Assembly: GCA_900473185.1 (NCBI GenBank)
Contig: UCKU01000013.1
Coordinates: 124,001 to 188,000 of the forward strand
Origin: Hyphomicrobiales bacterium
GTDB lineage: Bacteria; Pseudomonadota; Alphaproteobacteria; Rhizobiales; Rhizobiaceae
DNA: 64,000 bases
Reading direction: 5' to 3'
In this document: one piece after another, positions 45,660 through 55,102 of the stretch
Layout: every line of letters begins with the position of its first letter
Numbering within the stretch: the first letter of the stretch is position 1
Program-made: the position numbers and the translations under genes
The notes under the pieces: generated by a model
Database searches by the model: none
What the model was told of the DNA's origin: nothing
What the model saw: the letters and a program-made list of their open reading frames with translations, nothing else

Positions 45660-48600
45660 TCGGCCGCCTCCCTGAAGATCGCCGATTGGACAGCATCGCG
45701 CAGACGCTGCTTTTCTTCTTCGCGAGCGTGGTACCAGCCATGTGATGAAATGCGATGGATGACGGGGATAGAGCGACCAAGAACGGACGGCCGCCAAATT
45801 TCTCGCGCTCTGGCGCTATCTAGGATTCTGTGGCGCGGTGCATCGCATTCGATGCCAAGGCCATAGAGTCCGGTCTTCGGGTCTTCAACAGCAAAATCCA
45901 GGCTAAACGCGCTCCCATCGTTTACTTGGTCGGTAGAAACGCCCAGTTCAACAAGGTATGCCGCCACCGATGCAGTAAAGCCGTCGAGATCTGCGTCATC
46001 TCGATTCTGCGAGCCGCTCCGTTCAGTCAGCATCCGATCGAGTAAGGTACGACCATTCTTGAAGTCGCCGTCTGACATTGACCGAGCGTACTCCAGATAG
46101 CCTTGGAGATAATCACGCGGGATTGTTGGCTTACGGCGGCTGCTTAGCATATCGGAAACGTCACCGATGGGCATCGATGTCACCATGATCACCTTGATCC
46201 GTGCGCGGGTTACCGCGACGTTCAGACGACGCTCGCCACCCTTCTGCCCCAAGACGCCAAAGTTCCTGCGGAAGCTTCCCTGTGCGTTCTTTCCAAAGGT
46301 CGACGAGAAGATGATGTAATCGCGTTCGTCGCCTTGGACGTTTTCGACGTTCTTAACGAAGAAGCCAACGTCTTCGCCACGCTCAACACGATCTCGCTCT
46401 CGCGCAACCATGTTTCGGAACCAGTCGTCTCTCTCAGCTTGCTTCTCAAGAATTTCCTCGATCAGGTCAGCCTGTTTGCGGTTGAAAGTCACAACGCCGA
46501 CGGTCGGCGTATTCCCCGGCCTGCGCCAGATATCTGCGAGAACCTGAACTACGCGACGAGCTTCGATTTCGTTGGTCTGATCGCTGTAAATTCCGTCAGC
46601 GCGGATGACCTCGATCGGCTTTGCCCGTAAGATTTCCTCATCTGGATGCCGCACGGGTACACTCAATCTGTTGCCATAGAACGAGCTGTTGGAGAACCCG
46701 ATCAGTTCGCGATACGCGGAGCGGTAGTGGATCTGAAGAGTCGTAGTCGGAAGAACAGATTTTCCGAGCTGCAGGAGATCGGGGCAATCCTTGATTTCGC
46801 GACGGTTCCACGTTTCGTTGTACGTCTCGCGTTCGACCTCAGTCGCATCTTCATCGAGTTCCTCGCCATCGAAAACGTCTGCTTCGTCATTCTCAACCCG
46901 GCTGGCGAAGAATGCGGTTGGCGGCATCTGTTTCTCGTCACCGCTGATGATCACAACTTCGCCACGGAAAAGCGTGGGAAGGGCATACTCGACCGGCATC
47001 TGCGATGCCTCGTCATAGATAACGGTATCAAACATGTTCTTTCGCAGTGGGAGCACACGGCTCGCCACATCCGGGTTCATCAGCCAAACGGGGCGCAACT
47101 CCATGAGGCCCAGATCCGGTCCCTTCTCAAGGAATTCGCGCAGTCGCTGTGCTCGCTGTCCGCGGAGCCGAGTGATTGGCTCCCAATCTCGTGGCGACGC
47201 GACTCGGGCAGGGTCAATACCCTGAGTAAGCATCTGGCGGTTGGCCCGCCGCATGGCCTTCTCCGCTTCGCCAACCGATCTGATCTTGGCCTCCAGCTCC
47301 GTGGCTTCGTAGAGCAGGCGGGGATCGTCGTTTTCGAGCTTGGTTTTCCAAGCGAGCATCGCCTCGCGTTTGACGATCTTACGAACTTCGTCGTCCAGGG
47401 CAGAGCCGGGCAGGCGCTGCAGCTCGTCGCTTTTTGGGCGCAAAAGCTTGAATATCTCAAGTGCCGCTTGCGGCAGGCCATTCGCTCTGATCCGGAATCT
47501 CTGGTATGCTTCGAGAGTTGGGCGAGCTTCCAAAATTGAAGCGATCGCTCCGCCATTCTGCCCATCATCTTCAATGGTTTTCAGTCGCTCGGACACCCAC
47601 TTCGGTTCGAACCATTGCGCCGCGTTTTCCAGCGACGCACGGCTGAACTGCTTGGCCTCATATCGCTCGAATGCCTGATGTGCGCTATCCCTGAGGCTTT
47701 CGTACTCGACAAGCGACGCCTTTGCGATGACGGCCTCTAATTGTGAGGGAACGGGGTACTGGGAAACCTTATTTGCCAGGACTTGAGCACTCGCGATCGC
47801 GTCAGCTTTGTGGACTGCTACGGCTGCTAGATCGTTTGCGACAAGATCATCAGAGACGACATTCGCTTCACCAAATGGACGCAAGGTCTGTACGAGGTCC
47901 TGCCGTAGGGGGCGGAGTTGCTGCTCCCAACGCAATGCCGCATCGAACGCTGCGATCTCGGGAGGTAGTCCGACCGACTGGAGGAACGACTTCGTCTTGC
48001 GTAGACGTAGCCAGCGGAATGGATTTATTTTTCCGAAGAAGGACGGGGGGATGGTCAGGACTTGGGCGTCAGCCGCCCAAGCTTTTAGGTCAGGGTCTGA
48101 CAGCGCCAAGGTTTGCTTGCGGAAGAGTTCTACAGGCGCTGAGCCTCTTAAGTCGCCAATGGCATCGTGAATATGCCGCAGCCGGGCCTCAGCAACAGAA
48201 GCTTTGCTAGTTCCGTTTTCGAATGTACACAGCCGGTACCAGCGAGCGAGCTCGTTGCGTTCAATCTGGTCGAGCTCCGTGAACTCGCGATCGTGTTCGT
48301 CAAGCCAGCTTCGATACGGTGCGGGGTCTTTCATAGACAGCGCCAAGGCCGTGCGCGTGAAAACATCCAAACGATCGCTCTCACTGCGGATAAACGCTTG
48401 GAGGTCTTCGTCAAAGGAAGCGGTGTTGGCCGGATCTGGATTGAATGTCTTCAGAACGACGAGGGAATTGCCTTCATAGTTCGCTGGCAACCAGTAGCGT
48501 GCCTGCGGGCCACACGCCTCTGCGAACTCTGCAATCTCGGTCGGGCTAAATGGGCCAAGCAGTCGCCGGAGCGCCGGGACATCCATCGGGACCTTTGGGG

Positions 48601-51600
48601 TCTCAATCTCTATAAGGTCGCCAAGTAGAGCCCGATACGATAGCCCGGAATGGTCGTCGATTGTATGAAGCGCAGCGTGATGGCCGTTCAGATCATTCTC
48701 GACGGCTTGAATTCTCGTCGCCAAATTCTGCCGATCACGCTTCCATCCCTGGTTGGACTGGTTGTTGTGATGGGCCTCCAACTGATCTCGAATTGCCTGG
48801 ATGATAGGTTCGCGATCTCGGTTGATATCTGTGACCATGAAGATGCGATCTTCGAGTCCTTCAGCTTCCAAGCGCTTTTTTACAACTTCGAGCGCGGCTT
48901 GCTTCTGGCAGATAACAAGGAGACTCTTCTTCCGGCCAATCGCGTCAGCCACCATGTTCACGATAGTCTGGCTTTTGCCGGTGCCAGGCGGGCCTTCAAT
49001 TAAAAGCCCTGGGGCATATCGCGCTTCAATGACGGCCGCTTCTTGGGACGGATCGCTCGCAACTGTGAAGAAACGATCCATTTCTGACGGCTTTTCACGG
49101 GGCGCGGATTGCGGTGGTTCATCCGTAACTTTGAGCGCGGTTTCCAACGCACTGCCATCCAGCTGCTTGCTTTTCAACTGGCGCAAATCTTCCACGATCG
49201 CCTGGCCCATATATGCCAGATGGAACAGAACGGCCGAACAAGAGATAACGTCATGTCCGAAATTCGCATCCGTGTCTTTGCTCGGAAGTTTCGATAGTGA
49301 TCGGCCCTCGATTTTGGAAAGCCCACCAAAACCATCGACCACATCCGCCGCGGTTAATGTTGCCCGTCCAAGGAGATCGTTCGCGGCCTCTTGCCAGCGT
49401 CGCGACGCGTCGATGCCAATCATGCCTTCAAACGCTGGGTTGAGACGTACTTCGTCGCGGTCACGGTCGAAGGCGATGGTCGCGTGACCGCGATTGCCAA
49501 CCTCCGGTGTGACCTTGACGGGCCAAAGCAGGATGGGAGCGATCTTTGGCTTTTTGCGATCGTCACGATGGATAAGGAACGGAAAGCCGAGGTAAAGTCC
49601 GTCGATGCCCGTATCGCGTTTGTAGAGTGTCGAGTGCGAGTGCAGTGATCGCAACCGCCGCTCCAGCGTTTCCGATTGGCCGAATGCCGCAGGATCGAGG
49701 TCCTCAGCACGATCTGTTCGGGAGAGCATGAGATCTAGCATGGCCGCTGCAGGCTTACGCTCGGTCCCGAGCTCGGTAAGATCAACGCGGGGCGTCGTCT
49801 TGCCAATGACCATTCTCGTCAGCGGTCCACGCAGGATGCTTCCCGAAATCTTCTTCGAGAAGTATTCGAGGAGAGTCGACACATAGTGCTGTTTTGGCGG
49901 CTCTAGCCAATGTTCCTCGGGAACAGAAAGGAGAACTAGGGTGCGGTCGAGGCTGATGCGTCTGTCCAGCCGGAACTGATCCGCCCATTCGTCAACCCGT
50001 TCGATGCCTGAGCGTGCGAAACCTGCGAGCCGCCGATCAACAAGCGCGTGCAAATCTCTTCGAGACCGGCTCAGGAGGTCACGGGCTTGCTCCCTTTCGA
50101 ACGACGGAACTCCAGCGCGTTCAGCCGTTGCCTGCGCTTCATCCAGAATTTCGTCGACAGATCGGAACTGGCCGACGTCTGCAGCCAACAAGAGAATGAA
50201 GTCCTCGTCCGTCGTCTGGCGTCTTTCGATGAGGGAGTTGAGGCCAGGATGATCGGTATCAGGCAGAATCCGTCGTTTCTCAGTCCAAAGCGCGGCGAGG
50301 CGAGCCTTTGAGCTCGACAGAAGGTGGACCTGCAAATCCTCTTCATTCAGCGTGATCGAAAACTGACGAGCCTTCTCCCGAACTGAAATGCCTCGCTGCT
50401 TCAAGCGCTGCAGCCATTCCTCGACGCCGAGGCGGGCCAGGATTTCAGCCGATGGCCCGAATATAAGGTCTGTTCCCTCGGCAGGATGGTCAAGCAGCCA
50501 ACCGGGGGTGACGATGTTGCCCTTCACGATGAGAGGCATTGCCGGGTAAAGCGTCTTCAGGGCCATCGAAAGGCGCAGGTCGTCCGACAGTCCGTCCGTA
50601 TGGGCGAGGCGCCTCAACGCTGATTGAACCGCATCATCAAATCCTGCGTCTTCCGCCCAAGCGGCGATGACGCCGCGTGCGGCCTGGGTCCGAGCCTCGT
50701 CCCAATTTCCCGGCTCTGCGGCTGCCAAGGCGTAAGTTGTAGCCTTTGAATACGATTTTCCTGCTAGGGCGATGGCTGCCTTGCCTGCGGTATCCGTCTC
50801 GTCAACGACTTCTGCAGGGAGTTCGACAAACTCGCCCGCGTACCAGGCCCGCAATTCGTTCCATTGCCAACGTTCGCGATGATCCCGCGCGAGGAGACCT
50901 TTCAGAAGGCGTTCGATCGATGGGTCCAAACCTTCGGGAACGGTGACACCCTTGGTCAGGACGTGAATCAGAAATGCCTGAGGGTTCACTCCTTCGAAGC
51001 ACGCGCCCGCGGTTACGATCTCGAGCGTGATCATACCAAGGCTCCACCAGTCGGAAGCCGCGGCCACCCCACCTGCTATAGCTTCTGGTGCCATATAGCG
51101 GGTCGTTTCCAGAGGCGCGACAATATCCAAGTCGTAGTCAGATAGTCTCGCCGATCCGAAACCGGCGACGACGAGATCGAGAGGATCTCTGGTCCGAATT
51201 AGGATGTTCGAAGGGGTGATGTCGCGATGGCGCAAGCCCGCCTGTGAGAACGACCCCAGGGCTTTACCAATCTCAAACACGACTGAGTTGACCACGCCAA
51301 GATTGGCGCCATCGAGTTGCGCCTCTTCGAGGCTCCCGCCGGTGATTTCCTCGGAAATTTCAAATGCTCGGTCGTGCCAACGGCCGACCTCATAAACTTG
51401 GGGGAGGTGGTCGTCGGGCATGTTTCGAATGGCGTCATAGACCGACGGATCCGGCTCAGATCCGTCCGCGTAAAGCGTCAGTATGCCTCGTTTTCCTGTT
51501 TCCGGTTCGATTGCCAGGAAACGCTCTCGGACTGTACTGATCGATGGCATGCGGCTCTCGATTGTCCAACCGGCAATCTCCGTCGCTATTCCCTCCGCGG

Positions 51601-51916
51601 TTGGAGCCTCCTCAGGAGGAGTTTCTAACGCCACCGGTTCACTGGGTGCGACTTCGTCTGAGATCTCCGCTCCGCAAACCATGCAGATTAGATCACCCTC
51701 GTCGATGGGGTGTCCGTTGGGGCACGTCCGCAGGGCCGGTGCCTGTGCTTGAACAGGAGAAGCGGACTCTGTACCGGTGGCCTCACCTTTGCCTGCTTCT
51801 CTCACAGAGACTGTGGTTAGATCCCAATTGCAAGTCGCGCCATCTTCAAGGACACTTTGGCAGTAGAACTCGCTGAGCGGACGTTCTGTCTTGCAGTTCG
51901 GACAAAATCTAATCAT
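45656..51916 (-). CDS. Zinc ribbon - degenerate kinase - SF1 helicase - REase-fold giant protein
   Basis: From ATG 51916 the product is 2086 residues. Order: zinc ribbons at C5/C8/C19/C29 and C65/H69/C78/C81; a protein-kinase-like domain (about 115-375) with HRDITPSN (230-237) and MAPE but GFG for DFG and no VAIK lysine; a long middle; an SF1 helicase with Walker A GPPGTGKS near 975, YDEASQMP near 1630 and VAVTRAR; a C-terminal PD-(D/E)xK-like domain (LGIECDAPRHR near 2015) like REase_MTES_1575. It overlaps both neighbours. Probably a nucleic-acid processing machine controlled by the kinase-like module; biological role unknown. Confidence 0.88.
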   Translation of the reverse strand: MIRFCPNCKTERPLSEFYCQSVLEDGATCNWDLTTVSVREAGKGEATGTESASPVQAQAPALRTCPNGHPIDEGDLICMVCGAEISDEVAPSEPVALETPPEEAPTAEGIATEIAGWTIESRMPSISTVRERFLAIEPETGKRGILTLYADGSEPDPSVYDAIRNMPDDHLPQVYEVGRWHDRAFEISEEITGGSLEEAQLDGANLGVVNSVVFEIGKALGSFSQAGLRHRDITPSNILIRTRDPLDLVVAGFGSARLSDYDLDIVAPLETTRYMAPEAIAGGVAAASDWWSLGMITLEIVTAGACFEGVNPQAFLIHVLTKGVTVPEGLDPSIERLLKGLLARDHRERWQWNELRAWYAGEFVELPAEVVDETDTAGKAAIALAGKSYSKATTYALAAAEPGNWDEARTQAARGVIAAWAEDAGFDDAVQSALRRLAHTDGLSDDLRLSMALKTLYPAMPLIVKGNIVTPGWLLDHPAEGTDLIFGPSAEILARLGVEEWLQRLKQRGISVREKARQFSITLNEEDLQVHLLSSSKARLAALWTEKRRILPDTDHPGLNSLIERRQTTDEDFILLLAADVGQFRSVDEILDEAQATAERAGVPSFEREQARDLLSRSRRDLHALVDRRLAGFARSGIERVDEWADQFRLDRRISLDRTLVLLSVPEEHWLEPPKQHYVSTLLEYFSKKISGSILRGPLTRMVIGKTTPRVDLTELGTERKPAAAMLDLMLSRTDRAEDLDPAAFGQSETLERRLRSLHSHSTLYKRDTGIDGLYLGFPFLIHRDDRKKPKIAPILLWPVKVTPEVGNRGHATIAFDRDRDEVRLNPAFEGMIGIDASRRWQEAANDLLGRATLTAADVVDGFGGLSKIEGRSLSKLPSKDTDANFGHDVISCSAVLFHLAYMGQAIVEDLRQLKSKQLDGSALETALKVTDEPPQSAPREKPSEMDRFFTVASDPSQEAAVIEARYAPGLLIEGPPGTGKSQTIVNMVADAIGRKKSLLVICQKQAALEVVKKRLEAEGLEDRIFMVTDINRDREPIIQAIRDQLEAHHNNQSNQGWKRDRQNLATRIQAVENDLNGHHAALHTIDDHSGLSYRALLGDLIEIETPKVPMDVPALRRLLGPFSPTEIAEFAEACGPQARYWLPANYEGNSLVVLKTFNPDPANTASFDEDLQAFIRSESDRLDVFTRTALALSMKDPAPYRSWLDEHDREFTELDQIERNELARWYRLCTFENGTSKASVAEARLRHIHDAIGDLRGSAPVELFRKQTLALSDPDLKAWAADAQVLTIPPSFFGKINPFRWLRLRKTKSFLQSVGLPPEIAAFDAALRWEQQLRPLRQDLVQTLRPFGEANVVSDDLVANDLAAVAVHKADAIASAQVLANKVSQYPVPSQLEAVIAKASLVEYESLRDSAHQAFERYEAKQFSRASLENAAQWFEPKWVSERLKTIEDDGQNGGAIASILEARPTLEAYQRFRIRANGLPQAALEIFKLLRPKSDELQRLPGSALDDEVRKIVKREAMLAWKTKLENDDPRLLYEATELEAKIRSVGEAEKAMRRANRQMLTQGIDPARVASPRDWEPITRLRGQRAQRLREFLEKGPDLGLMELRPVWLMNPDVASRVLPLRKNMFDTVIYDEASQMPVEYALPTLFRGEVVIISGDEKQMPPTAFFASRVENDEADVFDGEELDEDATEVERETYNETWNRREIKDCPDLLQLGKSVLPTTTLQIHYRSAYRELIGFSNSSFYGNRLSVPVRHPDEEILRAKPIEVIRADGIYSDQTNEIEARRVVQVLADIWRRPGNTPTVGVVTFNRKQADLIEEILEKQAERDDWFRNMVARERDRVERGEDVGFFVKNVENVQGDERDYIIFSSTFGKNAQGSFRRNFGVLGQKGGERRLNVAVTRARIKVIMVTSMPIGDVSDMLSSRRKPTIPRDYLQGYLEYARSMSDGDFKNGRTLLDRMLTERSGSQNRDDADLDGFTASVAAYLVELGVSTDQVNDGSAFSLDFAVEDPKTGLYGLGIECDAPRHRILDSARAREIWRPSVLGRSIPVIHRISSHGWYHAREEEKQRLRDAVQSAIFREAAE

Positions 51917-52577
51917 TGGCTTTGCGTCTCGGTGTTCTCGCGGAGCGGTCTTGTGTGGTGAAAATCTTGTGATGTTGGGCGGACAGAATTGCAGTGAGCC
52001 GTTTGAAATCATCGCGTCCCGGGATCCCGGCCATCCAGATCTGACCTGCATCATCCATCATCAGGTCGAACTTCCGGTCGGAGGACGCAGCTTCCCGCTG
52101 ATACGACGAGAACTTAGCATTTCCGAGCGGAGTTAAGATGTTCAAACGCTGATTATCGCTTCCCCGGAGGGCAAGCGTCTGCGGAGCTTCGATTGAATAG
52201 GGATCCGAGATCAACGCATCAATGAGCCCGGCCATATCGTCGAGTTGGTCCGCAATTTTTTCAATTGGATAGCCTGAGAAGACGAGCACATCAGCGTTGG
52301 TCAGGAGTCGGATCTCCCTAAGTAGGTCTCGTAGAGCTTCGGGCTGATCAAATGGTTCGCCGCCGGAGACGGTTACGCCATCGATTTCGGGCAGCCACTG
52401 AGCGATCGCGAGTAGGACGTCCTCGACAGTCGTCATTCCGCTGCCTGTTGCCCAAGTGTCTGCCGAGATACATCCGGGGCACCGAATTGAACATCCTTGT
52501 AGCCATATCCCGATGCGGTTGCCCGGTCCCAGCGTCGTGACCGGAAAATGAATTCGAGAGATGGAGATAGCCGTCAT
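51909..52577 (-). CDS. NrdG-like radical SAM protein
   Basis: A 222-residue radical SAM enzyme of the activase type: CSIRCPGC (C29, C33, C36) binds the [4Fe-4S] cluster and VTVSGGEPF contacts SAM. It is built like NrdG, the activator of anaerobic ribonucleotide reductase, but no glycyl radical enzyme gene is nearby. Its stop overlaps the start of the giant gene by eight bases, and its start overlaps the AAA+ stop, so it is part of one coupled operon. It may modify an operon product. Confidence 0.88.
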   Translation of the reverse strand: MTAISISRIHFPVTTLGPGNRIGIWLQGCSIRCPGCISADTWATGSGMTTVEDVLLAIAQWLPEIDGVTVSGGEPFDQPEALRDLLREIRLLTNADVLVFSGYPIEKIADQLDDMAGLIDALISDPYSIEAPQTLALRGSDNQRLNILTPLGNAKFSSYQREAASSDRKFDLMMDDAGQIWMAGIPGRDDFKRLTAILSAQHHKIFTTQDRSARTPRRKAND

Positions 52578-54397
52578 GATGGTCGCTCTTCCCGCTCGAG
52601 CGTGATCGTCGTTACCGCTCCGGTTGAGAGTTCTTCGATACGGAAGGTGCCGCCAACCTCTCCGGTGTCAAACAGCGCTCGTGATAATGGATTAGCTAGA
52701 TGTGCTTCCACCATGTTTCGAACACCACGACCGCCGTTAGACAGATCACGCAGACACATCTCTTTCAGCACGGTCTTCGCTTTATCGGTGATGGAAATAT
52801 CGAAACCAATCGAGCGCGTGCTTTCGAGCAAGTTCGCAACCATGCTGTCAAAGATGGCGTCAGCGATCTGCGGACGGATGAAATCAAAGACAATGACGTT
52901 CTCGCCGATACGGTTCAGTATCTCTGGTCGGTTGAGGGTGAGCTTGAAATGGCGATCGATCTCTTCCCGGACCTTCGCGGTCACTACTTCATGTGTCTCA
53001 TCGGACGAAACGTTCTGGATACGAGCGCCGCTTGCATCGGTCCGATAGATGCCGAGATTGGACGTGAACAAGATAATCGCTTCGGAGAAGTAAACCCTGT
53101 CGCCCCGGCCAGACGTCAGCACGCCGTCGTCCAAAACCTGCAAAAACTTATCGAGAATGCGCGGATGTGCCTTCTCGATCTCGTCAAACAGCACCACGCT
53201 GAATGGCTTTTCGCGGATTGCATTCGTTAGCTCGCCACCAGCGTCATAGCCCACGTAGCCTGGTGGGGCGCCAATCAACCGTTGATCCGCATGCTCCGCA
53301 CTGAATTCTGACATGTCGAAACGAATGTATGCGGACTCGTCGCCGAAAAGGAGGCTGGTGATCGTCTTTGCCAGCTCAGTCTTCCCGACGCCCGTCGGCC
53401 CCGCGAGGAAGGCAACGCCACGCGGACGCCCATTGGTGGAAGAGCGCCCGACCCCTGTCACAGCCCGTTTGACTATATCGAGCATATGAATTGCCGCATG
53501 ATCTTGGCCTTTCACGCGGGAGCGAATGAACTCTTCGGCCCCTGCGATCTTAATCCTATCGATCTTGCGCCAAGGGTCGTCCGTGACGCCGACTTTATAC
53601 CGGCGAACGGCATCAGCGATCTCGCTGGCTTTCAATCCTTCGTTCCGACCAAGTTGGGCAATGGAATTCATATCCGAGAGCAACAGGCCTTCAGTAAGGT
53701 TCACAAATGTCTCGGCCCACTGAGCTAATTGCCCTTCTGAAGCCTGCTGAGCGGCAGGCAACGATTTGAGCAGGGTTTGTGATAAGGACTTGCGAGTGAG
53801 ACTATCTGGGACTGCTACGGGGATAGTCCGGAGCCTGGGATTATCGACGGTTAGCCAATCGGGGAGATCGGAATCGCGCTCGACTATCCAAATAATCGAA
53901 TTGTAAAATGGCTTCCGATCTGGACCTGCAGGTCGGGATTTTGCCGCATGGCAAATGATCTGAGCTTGGGTGAACAAAGTGTGCTCGGCGATCGTCAATG
54001 CATCGGCCCGGCTCACCAGCCGTGACGCGAAATCGACGACAAGAGCGGCAGGTTCACCGGTTGCCGCAGTGAATGAGCCAAGGAGTTGTCCAAGCGTCTC
54101 CAATCCCATTGTCCTGGGATTTTCACTTCCTAAGCCGTTCCGCAACATAACTTCGGCAAGTTCTGCGTCATTTGTCACGCCCGGTAGTCCGAAACCCACC
54201 GTTGGCGAAAACGAGACGACGTCGCGATAGCCACACGATTGTAGTTCTCGCTGCAGGCAGAGGCCCAGAGGCAATGCCGCTACGGTGTCCTGCGCGATCT
54301 CATAGGCCTGAAGGTCACGTACATTGCCAGACAGTACGAACTGACTCTTTAGCGGAAGAAAGCGTACGAGGTCGCGAAGCCAGGTAGGTTTATTCAT
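52574..54397 (-). CDS. ClpA/ClpB-like AAA+ ATPase
   Basis: A 607-residue protein. The C-terminal half is a complete Clp-D2-type AAA+ module: Walker A GPTGVGKT (333-340), pore loop GYVGYDAGG (380-388), Walker B VVLFDEIEK (401-409), sensor TSNLG and a small D2 domain. The N-terminal 270 residues resemble an AAA domain without a P-loop (ALVVDFASRL and IIWIVERD as degenerate strands). No Clp N-domain or ClpP loop is visible. It is first in the four-gene operon and probably remodels one of the partner proteins. Confidence 0.88.
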   Translation of the reverse strand: MNKPTWLRDLVRFLPLKSQFVLSGNVRDLQAYEIAQDTVAALPLGLCLQRELQSCGYRDVVSFSPTVGFGLPGVTNDAELAEVMLRNGLGSENPRTMGLETLGQLLGSFTAATGEPAALVVDFASRLVSRADALTIAEHTLFTQAQIICHAAKSRPAGPDRKPFYNSIIWIVERDSDLPDWLTVDNPRLRTIPVAVPDSLTRKSLSQTLLKSLPAAQQASEGQLAQWAETFVNLTEGLLLSDMNSIAQLGRNEGLKASEIADAVRRYKVGVTDDPWRKIDRIKIAGAEEFIRSRVKGQDHAAIHMLDIVKRAVTGVGRSSTNGRPRGVAFLAGPTGVGKTELAKTITSLLFGDESAYIRFDMSEFSAEHADQRLIGAPPGYVGYDAGGELTNAIREKPFSVVLFDEIEKAHPRILDKFLQVLDDGVLTSGRGDRVYFSEAIILFTSNLGIYRTDASGARIQNVSSDETHEVVTAKVREEIDRHFKLTLNRPEILNRIGENVIVFDFIRPQIADAIFDSMVANLLESTRSIGFDISITDKAKTVLKEMCLRDLSNGGRGVRNMVEAHLANPLSRALFDTGEVGGTFRIEELSTGAVTTITLEREERPS

Positions 54398-54813
54398 CAG
54401 GTCAATTCGATCGTATGCCGGAGTAATTGAGGAAACTTAGATCACAGGTTGAGCCCGAATAGAATAACTCAACGAGCTTTCGCACACTAAAACTTACGAA
54501 TTCCGGCGTTCGCAGCGACCGATACTGTTAATGCCATACCGAAAAGATAGCCTCGACTGTACGTGGATCTGTTGCCGAGATCTTGTGTCAGCCTGCCGAC
54601 CGGACAGGTGAAGAATGCGCCCGGACCGGACGGCCTTCCCAACAGCCCGTCACGAGTCAAGCAGCCGGAAATTGTCCCAGGACTTACGCGTATCGCAAGG
54701 AAGAGCGGTTGCTGCGCTCAGTCGGCTGACGGCTGGAAATGTCGATTGAGGTCCGCAATAGGGAGTAGAAATGCAAGAGCAATCGCTGAACCCGATATTC
54801 TACTTGCCACGTC
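54398..54813. other. Intergenic region upstream of the four-gene operon
   Basis: About 415 bases without a convincing gene; it must hold the promoter of the operon starting at 54397. I could not pick out a clear operator. Confidence 0.45.
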
Positions 54814-55063
54814 CTAGAACAAGCCCGATGAGCCGTTCATCTTCCAGGACCCATCTGCTGGACAAGCGACACCATTGAACCGAGTGACGCCCTCAAGGCT
54901 TTGCTTGCTTGTGACGAAGTCGCGGCATCCGCTTGGATCGTTTGTACCTGGCCGGATCTGCTCGATAACTCCGGCGCTGCCGGTTGAGGGATTGGCCCAC
55001 GCTAGCGGATCAGAACCGACCGTTGCCCGTCCGACGGTTTCGGCAATCACCGTTTGGTCAGTG
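54814..55063 (-). pseudogene. C-terminal fragment of a surface-antigen-like protein cut by the IS
   Basis: The minus-strand frame encodes about 83 residues ending in the pattern CRDFVTSKQSLEGVTRF, NGVACPADGSWKM. This is typical of the C-terminus of RT0821/Lpp0805-type surface antigens of Rhizobiales (CRxF ... GxACxxxDGSW). The frame runs into the end of the IS3 element at 55064, and no N-terminal part is seen on its other side. So the gene is truncated and probably inactive. Confidence 0.6.
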
Positions 55064-55075
55064 GGTAATCCCCCC
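55064..55075 (+). repeat. IS3 element left terminal inverted repeat
   Basis: GGTAATCCCCCC, the complement of the sequence at 56290-56301. Confidence 0.8.
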
Positions 55076-55102
55076 ATTCTTAACGGGGCTCCGCAGTAGA
55101 AA

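Noticed and set aside
46646..47539. A 297-codon frame on the plus strand opposite the giant helicase gene
   Set aside because: It is antisense to a region with clear helicase motifs, has no ribosome site and shows no recognisable domain; it is a by-product of codon bias.
45656..51916. Reading the giant protein as a TerY-P or classical type I restriction subunit
   Set aside because: There is no VWA domain, phosphatase, specificity subunit or methyltransferase in the operon, and the helicase is SF1 and not the HsdR type.
54563..54817. An 84-codon plus-strand frame upstream of the four-gene operon
   Set aside because: It has low-complexity, shadow-like composition and overlaps the surface-antigen fragment end on the other strand.
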